From Fulvivirga ulvae (GTDB taxonomy: Bacteria > Bacteroidota > Bacteroidia > Cytophagales > Cyclobacteriaceae): a stretch of 64,000 bases of DNA. Shown piece by piece: positions 24,637-34,338 of the stretch. Position 1 is the stretch's first letter. Each line of letters opens with the position of its first letter. The notes under the pieces are model-generated. The model ran no database searches, was not told where the DNA came from, and worked only from the letters and a program-made list of their open reading frames with translations. A program made the translations under genes and the position numbers. The DNA lies in assembly GCF_021389975.1 (NCBI RefSeq), contig NZ_CP089981.1:4303501-4367500 (forward strand), in the 5' to 3' direction.

Positions 24637-26025
24637 ATGGAGAAAATACTAATAATTGACGATGACAATGATATTTGCCTGCTATTGAATAAATTCCTGA
24701 CGAAGAATAACTATGAAGTAGAATATGTAAATACTGGTGAGGAGGCCATCAGGTTGCTTAAAAAGGTGACTTTTGACCTGGTGATAAGCGACTATAGGCT
24801 GCCTGATGAAGACGGGGTAAGCCTCCTGAGGAAAATAAAGATTATAAATCCCGATACGGCCGTAATAATTATTACCGGCTATTCTGATGTGCGTATAGCT
24901 GTTCAGACTTTAAAACACGGAGCTTATGACTATGTAACGAAGCCGCTGTACCCTGATGAAATACTGGTGACAGTAAAGGATGCCATAAAACAACAGAAGG
25001 AACAAAAGCAGGTAGCACAGACAAATACAAGCAATAGCAGAGGAAGGTCCAAGGCGCAATCCAAGAAGTATGTTTCAGGCAGAAGCAGCCAGGCTGAGAT
25101 CGTTCAAAAGCACATTGACCTCATTGCTCCGACTGATATGTCGGTGATCATTACCGGAGAGACAGGTACAGGAAAGGAGTTTGTTGCCAATGCAATCCAT
25201 AACAAGAGTCAGCGTAAGGACCAACCCTTTATAGCTATAGATTGCGGTGCTTTGCCCAAGGAGTTAGCCGGTAGTGAGCTTTTCGGCCATATGAAAGGAG
25301 CTTTTACAGGGGCTTTGGCTGATAAACAGGGAAGCTTTGAATTGGCCAATGGAGGCACCTTGTTCCTTGACGAGATTGGAAATCTTACTTATGAAAATCA
25401 AATTAAACTGCTACGTGTACTCCAGGAAAGAAAAATTAAAAGATTGGGGGGAATAAAGGATATTGATATTGATGTACGTGTAATAGCTGCCACCAATGAG
25501 GATCTGAAGGAAACTGTACGAAATGGCAAGTTTAGAGAGGATCTATACCATCGGCTGAATGAATTCAAAATAGAACTCTCACCTCTCAGAGAACGGAAAA
25601 CGGATATTCTGATATTTGCCGAGCATTTCTTGCAGTTGGCCAATGGCCAGCTAAATAAAAACGTAGAGAGGTTTGAGAGTGATGTAGAAGAAAAGCTTCG
25701 TAACTATTACTGGCATGGCAATCTGCGCGAACTGCAAAATGTTGTGAAGCGTTCAGTGTTGCTATGCCAGGGCGATAGTGTTAGTTTAGAGTGTCTTCCT
25801 TCTGAGATTATCTCTCCGGATTACCTCTCCTCAGCACTTATTTCAAATGATGCCCAGGCGGCTGACTTTACCAACCTGAAGTCAGTGTCTGAAAACGCCG
25901 AGCGAAGTGCAATTATAAGTGTGCTCGAAAAAACTGGCTATAACAAAACCAAAGCAGCAGAAGTATTGAATATAGACCGTAAAACTCTCTATAACAAATT
26001 GAAAGCATATGATATTAATATATAA
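24637..26025 (+). CDS. NtrC-family sigma-54-dependent response regulator
   Basis: The 462-aa protein has all three expected domains. The receiver (about 1-120) has phosphoacceptor Asp52. The AAA+ sigma-54 interaction domain (about 145-380) has Walker A GETGTGKE (174-181), the sigma-54 contact loop GAFTGA (221-226), a GGTLFLDEI Walker B-type segment and an LRERKTDI sensor region. The C-terminus is a Fis-type helix-turn-helix (about 420-460, NKTKAAEVLNIDRKTLYNKL). It activates transcription from -24/-12 promoters by binding upstream palindromes. The recurring TGTGGAAT-N2-ATTCCACA sites in this window are the best candidate targets. Confidence 0.95.
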   Translation: MEKILIIDDDNDICLLLNKFLTKNNYEVEYVNTGEEAIRLLKKVTFDLVISDYRLPDEDGVSLLRKIKIINPDTAVIIITGYSDVRIAVQTLKHGAYDYVTKPLYPDEILVTVKDAIKQQKEQKQVAQTNTSNSRGRSKAQSKKYVSGRSSQAEIVQKHIDLIAPTDMSVIITGETGTGKEFVANAIHNKSQRKDQPFIAIDCGALPKELAGSELFGHMKGAFTGALADKQGSFELANGGTLFLDEIGNLTYENQIKLLRVLQERKIKRLGGIKDIDIDVRVIAATNEDLKETVRNGKFREDLYHRLNEFKIELSPLRERKTDILIFAEHFLQLANGQLNKNVERFESDVEEKLRNYYWHGNLRELQNVVKRSVLLCQGDSVSLECLPSEIISPDYLSSALISNDAQAADFTNLKSVSENAERSAIISVLEKTGYNKTKAAEVLNIDRKTLYNKLKAYDINI

Positions 26026-26150
26026 TTTATAGCGGTATGCCTTATGAAGAGCCACCCCAATTTGAAGAAAGTACTTTGGGCAACTTCATTTTTTTTAATC
26101 AACTGCTTAACCTGAGTTTAACACCTTAACAGTAATTATTTTTTATAGTA

Positions 26151-26168
26151 TGTGGAATAAATTCCACA
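26151..26168. promoter_or_regulatory. Perfect 18-bp palindrome TGTGGAATAAATTCCACA
   Basis: Two 8-bp arms flank AA. It ends 31 bp before the kinase ATG at 26200 and starts 125 bp after the NtrC stop. It is the best copy of the palindrome family in the window. Its closeness to the start leaves no room for a -24/-12 promoter downstream, so it may act as an autoregulatory or repressing site for the kinase gene, or serve an upstream promoter not identified here. Confidence 0.6.
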
Positions 26169-26199
26169 CTCGTAGAAAGTTTACGCAACCGGTCCGCAA

Positions 26200-29100
26200 A
26201 TGACTTCAATAAAATCCTTAAGAATTATTTTTGGGATCATTATAGTTATCCTTTTTGCCCTTTCGTATCTGGCATACAGAAACCTTAACCAGTTCATGAA
26301 AAATGCCCAGTGGGTTAACCATACCAATATTGCGCTAAGAGAGCTGGAGAAGGTTATTTCCTATGTAAAGGATGGTGAAAATGCCCAGCGAGGGTACCAT
26401 CTTACGCAGGATTCGACTTACCTTACGCCTTACTATAACAGCAAATGGATGGCGCTCTCAAAAGTTAGTATGATAGACAGCCTGATACTTGATGACATTC
26501 AAAAACCAAGAGTCGACTCGTTAAACAAACTTGTAAACAGGCAGTACGCTATTATTGAAGAGATTATAAGGAGGGACAAGAAAGAAGACTTTAATGAATT
26601 TGGTGACAGCCTTCTTTACAGCGGGCACAAGAATATGGCTGCTTTGCGTGCTCTTGTAGACAGGATGGAAGATCATGAGTGGAAACTGCTAAGGGAAAGA
26701 ACTTCACAACAGAATTACTCAAGTGATATAGTGCCGTTACTCATTTTTCTGAGCCTGGTATTTGCCATTATAGCTGTTGCATATCTGTTTTCCCAGGTAT
26801 ATAAATCGCTAAAAACCAGGATTGTTACGGAAACAGAATTGGAAAGAAACTTAATGCAGCTTAGTGAAGAGGTCAATAAAAAAGTGCTTGTTCAGGAGTC
26901 GCTGCAGAAAGTACTTGATAACTCGGCAAGCGCAATAATGTTTCTTAAAGCCTTAAGAAATGATCAGCAGGAAATCTTTGATTTTGAGATTGTACTGTCC
27001 AACAGAAGTGCTGACAAAGGTAGTAAGAATAGAAGACTGCTGGAGTCCTATCCAGGTGTAAAAAATACAGGTCTTCTGAAAATGTATATTGATGTGGTGG
27101 AAACCGGGAAGACGAAAAAGCAGGAGGTATTTTATGGGGAGGATGGATATAACTCATGGTTTGATATTTCGGCGGTAAAACTTGAAGACGGATGTGTGAC
27201 CACCAGTACCGACATAACCGAAAGAAAAAGAGATGCAGAACTCATAAGAGAGAACCAGCGGAAATTTGAAGCCATATTTAATCAGACATTCCAGTTTATA
27301 GGGCTACTCGACCACGCAGGCCGTTGGCTCGATGCCAACCAGACTGCCCTGGCTTTCAGCAAAACGCCAAAGGAGTCCATAATTGATGAATATCTATGGG
27401 AAGCCCCCCTCTGGAAACAGTCGCCTGAGTCTTCGCAGCTATTAAAAAATGCAGTAAAAAGAGCATCCGGGGGCGAATTTGTAAGATATGAGATGGAGAT
27501 AGCCGGTAACGCCCATGAGATGCTCACAGTAGATTTTTCTCTTAAACCAATCAAAAATGACGACGGTGAAATAGAAATGATCATACTGGAGGGCAGAGAT
27601 CTTTCAGAACTGAAAAAAGCAGAAGCGGAACGCTCCTTTACCCTGAAACTAAATCTGATCATCGCCAACTCCAATTCCTTTGACGAAGCTGTAAACAGGA
27701 TTTTTCAGCAAATAGCCGAGCGATTTGATCTGGACTATAGTGAAATATGGTTGCCGGATGATACCGAGTTATATATGTCAGACATTTTTTACGCCAGAGA
27801 CCCTGAGCTTGCATTACTCCATGAGTACTCCAGCTCTATGAGGATAAACGGCGAGCAGGGTTTCCCCGCTTATGTTATGAGAACTCATGAGTTGGAATAT
27901 ATAGCTGATATTAACCAGGTTTCCGACAAACGACTGATCAGGAAACAGCAGGCTACAGAGCTTAATTTGGTCTCGGCCTTTGGTATCCCTGTAATTTTTA
28001 ATAGTGAGCTCGTACTTGTTTCAGTCTTTTTTTCCAAAAAGCCAATGAAAGAGATCCAGGAGATTATTAGTGCTATCACCCAGATATCCTCTTCTCTTGG
28101 TGCTTTATTGATAAGGAAAAAGACCCAGGATGAGATTGAAAAAAACAATATCATCCTTGCCGCCGCCGAGTCAATGGCTAAAATGGGGAGCTGGGAGTGG
28201 AACCTTCAGCATAATAAAGTAAAGTGGTCTAGAGGGGTGTATGAGCTGCATAATACTACTCCGGAGGAACTGACCCCGACTTATGACACCTTTTATCAGT
28301 TCCTTTATGATGAGGACAAAGAACGGGTGGAAAGGGAGCTGAGCGAAGCTGTAAAGAATAAAACAGCTTACCACGTAGAGTTTAGGGTGCAATTAGAAAA
28401 TGGCGATGTAAGAACCCACAGCGCTTTAGCAACACCAAAGATTGATGCAAACGGCCAGGTAGAGAGCTTTTATGGTACAGTTCAGGATATTACCCGACAA
28501 AAGGAATTTGAGCACAACATCCTGCTTAAAAATGAAGAGCTGAAAAAATCCAACGAGAACCTGGAACAGTTTGCTTATGTGGCTTCACACGATCTGCAGG
28601 AGCCCTTAAGGAAGATCCGGGCATTTGGAGACCGGCTGGTGACCAAATATACCGAAGCTCTTGATGAGAGAGGTCGTGACTACATCTCGCGTATGCAGGG
28701 GGCAGCGGAAAGAATGCAGTCGCTTATAGATGACCTGCTCAAGTATTCGCGAGTGGCCCGAAACATAAAGCCATTTGTTAAAATAGAACTCAATGCCATT
28801 CTCAATGAAGTATTTAGTGATCTCGAAGTCAGAATTCGCGACAGGAATGCGGAGATTAAAGTTGGTAAACTGCCACAAATAGATGGTGACAAAATGCAAT
28901 TGAGACAATTGTTTCAAAACCTGATCAGCAATGCTATAAAATTTACGCCTGAGAACAGAAAACCGCTCATTACCATAACGGCGAAAAAGGTAAAGGGCTC
29001 CAGTCTAAATCAGAGGTTTGATTTTAATTCAAGCCCGGTAAAACATTTTGTCGAAATCAACATTAAAGATAATGGGATTGGTTTCAATCCCAAATATGCA

Positions 29101-29286
29101 GAACGCATATTCAATATCTTTGAGCGGCTGCATGGCAGAAGTGAGTTTAAAGGCACAGGTATAGGTCTTGCCATCAGCCAGAAAGTAGTACAAAACCATA
29201 AAGGTTTAATAATAGCTAAAGGTGAAGAGGGAATAGGGGCGACATTTACAATTATACTACCAATAAACAACAACAATCATGGGTAA
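26200..29286 (+). CDS. CHASE3-PAS-GAF sensor histidine kinase (phytochrome-like HisKA)
   Basis: The 1028-aa kinase has two membrane helices (about 8-24 and 178-198) enclosing a CHASE3-type sensor (ENAQRGYHLTQDSTYLTPY hallmark). It is followed by PAS segments (about 245-345 and 355-470), a GAF domain (about 485-645), a further PAS with PAC (about 660-765), a HisKA domain with phosphoacceptor His797 in YVASHDLQEPLRKI, and a HATPase domain (N box QLFQNLISNAIKF, G boxes DNGIGF and GTGIGLA). The 'SHDLQEPLR' type pairs typically with Rcp1-like receivers, one of which overlaps its 3' end by 8 bp. A perfect palindrome lies just upstream. Confidence 0.92.
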   Translation: MTSIKSLRIIFGIIIVILFALSYLAYRNLNQFMKNAQWVNHTNIALRELEKVISYVKDGENAQRGYHLTQDSTYLTPYYNSKWMALSKVSMIDSLILDDIQKPRVDSLNKLVNRQYAIIEEIIRRDKKEDFNEFGDSLLYSGHKNMAALRALVDRMEDHEWKLLRERTSQQNYSSDIVPLLIFLSLVFAIIAVAYLFSQVYKSLKTRIVTETELERNLMQLSEEVNKKVLVQESLQKVLDNSASAIMFLKALRNDQQEIFDFEIVLSNRSADKGSKNRRLLESYPGVKNTGLLKMYIDVVETGKTKKQEVFYGEDGYNSWFDISAVKLEDGCVTTSTDITERKRDAELIRENQRKFEAIFNQTFQFIGLLDHAGRWLDANQTALAFSKTPKESIIDEYLWEAPLWKQSPESSQLLKNAVKRASGGEFVRYEMEIAGNAHEMLTVDFSLKPIKNDDGEIEMIILEGRDLSELKKAEAERSFTLKLNLIIANSNSFDEAVNRIFQQIAERFDLDYSEIWLPDDTELYMSDIFYARDPELALLHEYSSSMRINGEQGFPAYVMRTHELEYIADINQVSDKRLIRKQQATELNLVSAFGIPVIFNSELVLVSVFFSKKPMKEIQEIISAITQISSSLGALLIRKKTQDEIEKNNIILAAAESMAKMGSWEWNLQHNKVKWSRGVYELHNTTPEELTPTYDTFYQFLYDEDKERVERELSEAVKNKTAYHVEFRVQLENGDVRTHSALATPKIDANGQVESFYGTVQDITRQKEFEHNILLKNEELKKSNENLEQFAYVASHDLQEPLRKIRAFGDRLVTKYTEALDERGRDYISRMQGAAERMQSLIDDLLKYSRVARNIKPFVKIELNAILNEVFSDLEVRIRDRNAEIKVGKLPQIDGDKMQLRQLFQNLISNAIKFTPENRKPLITITAKKVKGSSLNQRFDFNSSPVKHFVEINIKDNGIGFNPKYAERIFNIFERLHGRSEFKGTGIGLAISQKVVQNHKGLIIAKGEEGIGATFTIILPINNNNHG

Positions 29287-29743
29287 TCAAAACATAGCAA
29301 AGACGATCACAATTCTTATGGCCGACGACGACCCGGATGACAGGATGCTGGCACAGGATGCGCTCTCGGAAAATCGACTGGCCAATGATCTGCATTTTGT
29401 TGAAGATGGCGAAGAACTTCTTGATTATTTGTATAAAAGAGGCAAATACAATGAAAATAATGCTCCAAAGCCGGGACTGATACTTCTGGATCTCAATATG
29501 CCAAAAATGGACGGCAGGGAGGCACTCAGGCATATTAAAAGTGATGCTGAACTAAAGCGAATACCAGTTGTTGTACTTACTACATCTAAGGCCGAACAAG
29601 ATATTGTCAGGAGTTATGACCTGGGGGTTAACTCCTTTATTTCCAAGCCTGTTACTTTTGAGGAGCTGGTAGACGTTACCCGGCGCATTGGTGATTATTG
29701 GTTCGGAATAGTAGAGTTGCCAAAAGGAGATAAAAACAATTAA
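29279..29743 (+). CDS. Rcp1-like single-domain response regulator
   Basis: The 154-aa receiver has ADDDPDDRML, the 'FVEDGEELLDYLYKRGKY' segment typical of Rcp1-type partners of bacteriophytochrome-like kinases, Asp71 in LILLDLNMPKMDGR, TTSKAEQDI and the Lys in FISKPV. It overlaps the preceding kinase by 8 bp, so it is the probable direct phosphoacceptor. No output domain is present. Confidence 0.93.
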   Translation: MGNQNIAKTITILMADDDPDDRMLAQDALSENRLANDLHFVEDGEELLDYLYKRGKYNENNAPKPGLILLDLNMPKMDGREALRHIKSDAELKRIPVVVLTTSKAEQDIVRSYDLGVNSFISKPVTFEELVDVTRRIGDYWFGIVELPKGDKNN

Positions 29744-29746
29744 GAC

Positions 29747-31207
29747 ATGGTGAAACAAAAAAGTATCAAGGTGTTTTTGATTGATGATGACGAAGATGAC
29801 TTTGTTATTGTAAAGGATTACCTATCGGAGTTAAATGGTAGTACTACTTTTAGCCTGGACTGGGAGGCCGATTTTAACAAGGCACTTGATACTGTTTGTA
29901 CACAGCAATACAACATTTGCCTTGTCGACTACCGGCTTGGAGAAAAAAATGGCCTTGATTTTATAAGACATGTCCGTAAGAGAGACTGCGATACCCCATT
30001 AATACTCCTTACAGGTAAGGGTGACAGGGAAATAGATTATCAGGCCATGAAGCTGGGCGCTTCTGACTACCTGATAAAAACAGAAATTGATGCCAGTATG
30101 CTTGGTCGCAGTATCAGATATGCAATTAACCACAGCAACTCTATAAAAGAACTGAATGCCAAAGAGGAAAAATACAGGTCACTTTTCGAGAGGTCAGTTG
30201 ATGCTATTTACATGATCAATAAGGAATACCTGTTTCTTGATGTTAATGACAGCATGATGAGGTTGCTGGGTTATACCAAGAACGAATTCCTAAAAATGAA
30301 TATGAAGGATATCTTTCAAAGTGAAGATCAGTATACCTACTACCATAGCAGGCTTACAAAGGAAGGGCACCTGAAAGATCTGGAAGTTCATATGGTAAAG
30401 AAGGACGGTGCTAATATCACCTGTCTTATCAATGGTATAGCATTAAATGACAACCTTGGCAATATCTATGGCTACCAGGGCATTATCCATGATCTGACAA
30501 TGAGGAAGAGAGCCGAGGAAGAACTTTTAATGGCAGAAAAGCTGACCATGACCGGGCAAATTGCCAGGAGTATGGCTCATGAAGTCCGCAACCCGCTGAC
30601 TAATCTTAATTTAGCCCTTGAGCAGTTGAGGGATGAGGTGGTGGATGAGGATGACACTGCATTATATTTTGATATTATTCGGAGAAACGCAGACCGTATC
30701 GAACAGCTAATTACAGAAATGCTTAAGTCATCGAAACCCAAGCAGCTTAATCCGGAGGTGAGAAATATTAATGATGTGCTCAATGAGACTCTCGAGATGA
30801 CTAATGACAGAATAAAACTCAGAGGAATAAAGCTTATAAAGAACTTTGAGGAGGACCTTCCGCTTGTATCTTTGGATAGAGAACAATTAAAAACAGCTTT
30901 TCTCAATATCATCATTAATGCTATTGAAGCGATGAAGGAGGGAGAGGGCATATTAAATGTAGAAACTAATTCCAATGGAGAGACCGTCATGGTTTGCATT
31001 GCTGATAATGGCAAAGGCATTCCCCGGGAAGAAATCAAAAAACTATTTGATCCATTCTTTACCGGTAAGAAAGGGGGTATGGGCCTTGGGCTGACATCTA
31101 CTCAAAATATAATCAACAGCCACCATGCGCGTATAAATGTGGAAAGTGAGCTGGGAAAAGGCACTGCCTTTAAGATCAGTTTCCTGAAACATTTTTCGCA
31201 GACATAG
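29747..31207 (+). CDS. Receiver-PAS-histidine kinase, NtrB-like
   Basis: The 486-aa protein starts with a receiver domain (Asp61 in CLVDYRLGEKNG, with TGKGDREID in the switch region), followed by a PAS domain (about 142-262, ending in IIHDLTMRKRAEEE) and a soluble HisKA (His278 in IARSMAHEVRNPLTNL) with HATPase (N box AFLNIIINAIEAMKEG, G boxes DNGKGIP and GLGLTST). The arrangement resembles NtrB-type kinases that feed an NtrC regulator, so it is the best candidate kinase for the regulator at 24637. There is no membrane segment. It is the last gene of the two-component block. Confidence 0.92.
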   Translation: MVKQKSIKVFLIDDDEDDFVIVKDYLSELNGSTTFSLDWEADFNKALDTVCTQQYNICLVDYRLGEKNGLDFIRHVRKRDCDTPLILLTGKGDREIDYQAMKLGASDYLIKTEIDASMLGRSIRYAINHSNSIKELNAKEEKYRSLFERSVDAIYMINKEYLFLDVNDSMMRLLGYTKNEFLKMNMKDIFQSEDQYTYYHSRLTKEGHLKDLEVHMVKKDGANITCLINGIALNDNLGNIYGYQGIIHDLTMRKRAEEELLMAEKLTMTGQIARSMAHEVRNPLTNLNLALEQLRDEVVDEDDTALYFDIIRRNADRIEQLITEMLKSSKPKQLNPEVRNINDVLNETLEMTNDRIKLRGIKLIKNFEEDLPLVSLDREQLKTAFLNIIINAIEAMKEGEGILNVETNSNGETVMVCIADNGKGIPREEIKKLFDPFFTGKKGGMGLGLTSTQNIINSHHARINVESELGKGTAFKISFLKHFSQT

Positions 31208-31242
31208 AAGGACTAATTGTTGGACACTAACAGGATTTTGAC

Positions 31243-32610
31243 ATGAGTACTGAAGTAATTAATCCGGCAACCGGTGAAAAGATCAGAAACTATGAAGAGC
31301 TATCAGTAAATGAGGCTTTCGAAGCTGTTGATAAAACCCACCAGGTATGGCAGCAGTGGCGCAATACCACATTTAACGAACGCTCCCGATATATGCTCAA
31401 TGCAGCACGTATTCTTAGGGAGGAAAAAGAAAAGTGGGGGCAGCTCATGACAGCGGAAATGGGCAAGGTCACCAAATCAGGTATTGCTGAGGCAGAAAAG
31501 TGTGCATGGGTATGCGAATATTACGCCAATAATGCTGAGAGATTTCTTCAGATTGAAGAAGTTGAAACTGATGCTTCAAAGAGCTTTATTTCATATCAGC
31601 CCATTGGGGTAGTGCTGGCTATAATGCCCTGGAACTTTCCCTTCTGGCAGGTACTGCGTTTTGCTGCTCCTGCACTGATGGCCGGCAATGCAGGGGTACT
31701 CAAGCATGCCTCTAATGTACCCGGTTGCGGCAAAGCTATCGAAGAAATCTTTAAAAGGGCGGGCTTTCCGGAACACCTGTTTACCACACTGCTTGTAGGA
31801 TCCGACAAAGTAAATGATATTATCGGTCATGAAAAGATAAGGGCGGTTACCCTGACGGGTAGTACCCCGGCCGGGCAGGCAGTAGCTGCGAGAGCCGGTG
31901 AATTGCTAAAAAAGACAGTATTAGAGCTTGGAGGCAGCGATCCGTACGTGGTTTTGGCTGATGCTGACCTGGAGGCCACTGTAGAGGCATGTGTTACAAG
32001 CCGATTAATAAATACTGGTCAGAGTTGTATTGCTGCCAAGAGATTTATAGTAGTTAAAGAACTCAAAGCGCAGTTTGAAAGTATGATGGTGGAAAAAATG
32101 AAGTCTAAAGTACTGGGAGACCCCTCAGATAATCAAACTGACCTTGGACCTATGGCCAGAGCAGACCTTAGAGATGACTTACACGAACAAGTTCGGCAAA
32201 GTATGGATGCTGGCGCAAAGTGCCTTTTAGGAGGTGAAGTTCCTAAAGGTAAAGGAGCTTTCTATCCTGCTACTGTGCTTACAGATGTAAAACCGGGTAT
32301 GCCCGCATATGATAATGAGCTGTTCGGTCCGGTAGCCGCCATCATAGAAGCCCTGGATGAACGAGATGCAATAAGAATAGCCAATGATACCAGCTTCGGT
32401 CTTGGAGCTGCCGTTTTTACCCGAAATGAGCAGAAGGGTAAACATATCGCAGAATATGAACTGGAAGCAGGTAGCTGTTTTGTTAATTCTTTTGTTAAAT
32501 CAGATCCTCGCTTACCATTTGGAGGGATTAAGGAAAGCGGGTACGGTCGCGAATTAGGCGTTTTCGGGATCAGAGAATTTGTTAATATAAAAACGGTTTA
32601 TATTAAATGA
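31243..32610 (+). CDS. NAD(P)-dependent succinate-semialdehyde-type aldehyde dehydrogenase
   Basis: The 455-aa protein has the full aldehyde dehydrogenase fold: IMPWNFPFWQ cofactor entry, GSTPAGQAV (NAD-binding turn), catalytic base Glu228 in LELGGSDP, and nucleophile Cys262 in GQSCIAAKRF. The closest pattern is the Sad/YneI group of succinate-semialdehyde dehydrogenases (short N-terminus, 'NTGQSCIAAKRFIV'). The reaction would oxidise succinate semialdehyde to succinate. It lies 35 bp after the signalling operon and overlaps the next gene by 4 bp. Confidence 0.88.
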   Translation: MSTEVINPATGEKIRNYEELSVNEAFEAVDKTHQVWQQWRNTTFNERSRYMLNAARILREEKEKWGQLMTAEMGKVTKSGIAEAEKCAWVCEYYANNAERFLQIEEVETDASKSFISYQPIGVVLAIMPWNFPFWQVLRFAAPALMAGNAGVLKHASNVPGCGKAIEEIFKRAGFPEHLFTTLLVGSDKVNDIIGHEKIRAVTLTGSTPAGQAVAARAGELLKKTVLELGGSDPYVVLADADLEATVEACVTSRLINTGQSCIAAKRFIVVKELKAQFESMMVEKMKSKVLGDPSDNQTDLGPMARADLRDDLHEQVRQSMDAGAKCLLGGEVPKGKGAFYPATVLTDVKPGMPAYDNELFGPVAAIIEALDERDAIRIANDTSFGLGAAVFTRNEQKGKHIAEYELEAGSCFVNSFVKSDPRLPFGGIKESGYGRELGVFGIREFVNIKTVYIK

Positions 32611-33368
32611 CAAGACAAGTAGCCAATCTTGTACTTGTTATCCTTATCAGCGCTCAATCAATAACCCATGCCCAAACTTCAGATTCTCTTGCCGTGCCAA
32701 AGAAAAAATGGCATCAGACGAACTTGGTTAAAGTAGCAGGAATACCCATTGTGCTCACCGGTCTGGGCCTGGCGGCATCGAATGAGGGGGCACCTGTTAA
32801 CAGATTTAAAGTACAGCGTGGTCTTGCCTATGAGTTTCCTGATTTCAGTTCCACCCTTGATGACTATATGAGATACGGCCCCCCTGCGGCAGTTTATGCA
32901 CTTGATTTTTTTGGTGTTAAAAGTAAGAATAGTTTTAAGCACAAAACTCTGATATTTTTGAAAGCTAATATAATGGGTTTTGGGCTGGCGTTTCCACTCA
33001 AAGGGATTACTAAGGTACGAAGGCCTGATGAGAGTAGCTCTGCGTCATTTCCTTCATTGCATACGGTACAGGCTTTTATTGGTGCTACCTTTATGCATAA
33101 AGAACTTGGGCACAGGAGTCCATGGTACTCAATCGGTGCCTATACTGTGGCAACAGCCACTGGTTTTTATCGCATGCTTAATAATAAACATTGGCTTTCC
33201 GATGTGATGGTAGGGGCGGCCATAGGTATTCTGTCGACAAACGTTGCCTATATTACCCATCAATACAAAGATGGAAACAAGAAGAAAAAAGGACAGGTCC
33301 GGGCTTTTATAACTCCGGCAATCTCTTCAAAGTCATATGGTGCCGCTGTCGTTTTGCTGATCAGATAG
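32607..33368 (+). CDS. PAP2 family membrane-associated phosphatase (first copy)
   Basis: A signal peptide ends at about residue 22 (THAQ). The catalytic triad blocks are visible: KGITKVRRPDE (block 1), SFPSLHTVQAF (block 2, with SLH in the usual SGH place) and RMLNNKHWLSDVMVGAAIG (block 3, His and Asp). Substrate may be a lipid phosphate in the periplasm. The gene overlaps the aldehyde dehydrogenase by 4 bp. Confidence 0.87.
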   Translation: MTRQVANLVLVILISAQSITHAQTSDSLAVPKKKWHQTNLVKVAGIPIVLTGLGLAASNEGAPVNRFKVQRGLAYEFPDFSSTLDDYMRYGPPAAVYALDFFGVKSKNSFKHKTLIFLKANIMGFGLAFPLKGITKVRRPDESSSASFPSLHTVQAFIGATFMHKELGHRSPWYSIGAYTVATATGFYRMLNNKHWLSDVMVGAAIGILSTNVAYITHQYKDGNKKKKGQVRAFITPAISSKSYGAAVVLLIR

Positions 33369-33510
33369 TGTAGATATATCCCCACAATTCCACAAGAACT
33401 CATTGTTATTTTGATATTAATATGCTGATTTTCAGTGATTTATAATTAAAGATGTTAAAGGTACGATTTTTAAACCTGTAACAATATTTAATATTAAATA
33501 ACAGTTAATA

Positions 33511-34335
33511 ATGTCTAAAACATATATATCATTTTTACTTATACTATTTATAAATCTTCCAGTTCAGTCACAACCCAGAGTCGCAGAGTCTCCTTATGAA
33601 GTCAACGAAGAACTAGAGATCGCTCTGGGTCTCATCGGTGCCGGCATAACAGCATATGGATTCTACAAAATTGAACAAAAATCTGGTGCTGATTCATCCA
33701 CTGTAGTGAATCTGGTACTTGAAGATGATGTAATTGAGCTTAACCGAAAACATCAGCCTCGCTATTCGGAGCAGGCCAATAAAGACAGCGATATCTTCTT
33801 TTACGGTTCATTTCCTCTACCTTTTTTATTACTGCTAGACGATAACATTCGCCGGGATGCAGGCCGAATCAGTATTATGTACATCGAGGCACTGGGGCTA
33901 ACTGGTACAATGTATACCATGACGGCTGCCAATGTTGATAAGTTTCGGCCTTTGGTATATTCAGAAGATGCTCCCATGTCGGAACGAACTTCAGGAGGCG
34001 CAAAGAATTCATTTTTTGGAGGGCATCCGTCACTTACCGCTACATCAACCTTTTTTGCGGCAAAAGTATTTTCAGATTATTATCCTGAACGCAAAGGAAT
34101 GCATGTGCTTTTGTATTCGGCAGCTACCGTTGCCACTTTGGGCAATGCTTATCTACGTTTCAAGGCAGGCAAACATTTTCTTACCGATTTAATGATAGGG
34201 GTTCCCCTGGGAGCTATAAACGGTGTGTTGATCCCTCAACTACATAAAGTAAGAGATGTAAATCATGATAAGAATTTGTCATGGAATTTCTTTACAGGTA
34301 ATGCTCATGGCCTTAGCGTCACGTATAAATTTTAA
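33511..34335 (+). CDS. PAP2-like phosphatase (second copy)
   Basis: A signal peptide ends at about residue 21 (VQSQ). Block 1 is KFRPLVYSEDAPMSER, block 2 is FGGHPSLTATSTFF, and block 3 is RFKAGKHFLTDLMIGVPLGA. The 142-bp gap before it could hold its own promoter. It differs clearly from the first copy, so these are not a recent duplicate. MgtC follows 3 bp after. Confidence 0.85.
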   Translation: MSKTYISFLLILFINLPVQSQPRVAESPYEVNEELEIALGLIGAGITAYGFYKIEQKSGADSSTVVNLVLEDDVIELNRKHQPRYSEQANKDSDIFFYGSFPLPFLLLLDDNIRRDAGRISIMYIEALGLTGTMYTMTAANVDKFRPLVYSEDAPMSERTSGGAKNSFFGGHPSLTATSTFFAAKVFSDYYPERKGMHVLLYSAATVATLGNAYLRFKAGKHFLTDLMIGVPLGAINGVLIPQLHKVRDVNHDKNLSWNFFTGNAHGLSVTYKF

Positions 34336-34338
34336 TTT

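Noticed and set aside
33388..33395. ATTCCACA half site before the second PAP2 gene
   Set aside because: No left half and no GG-N10-GC/TC element follow at a proper distance.
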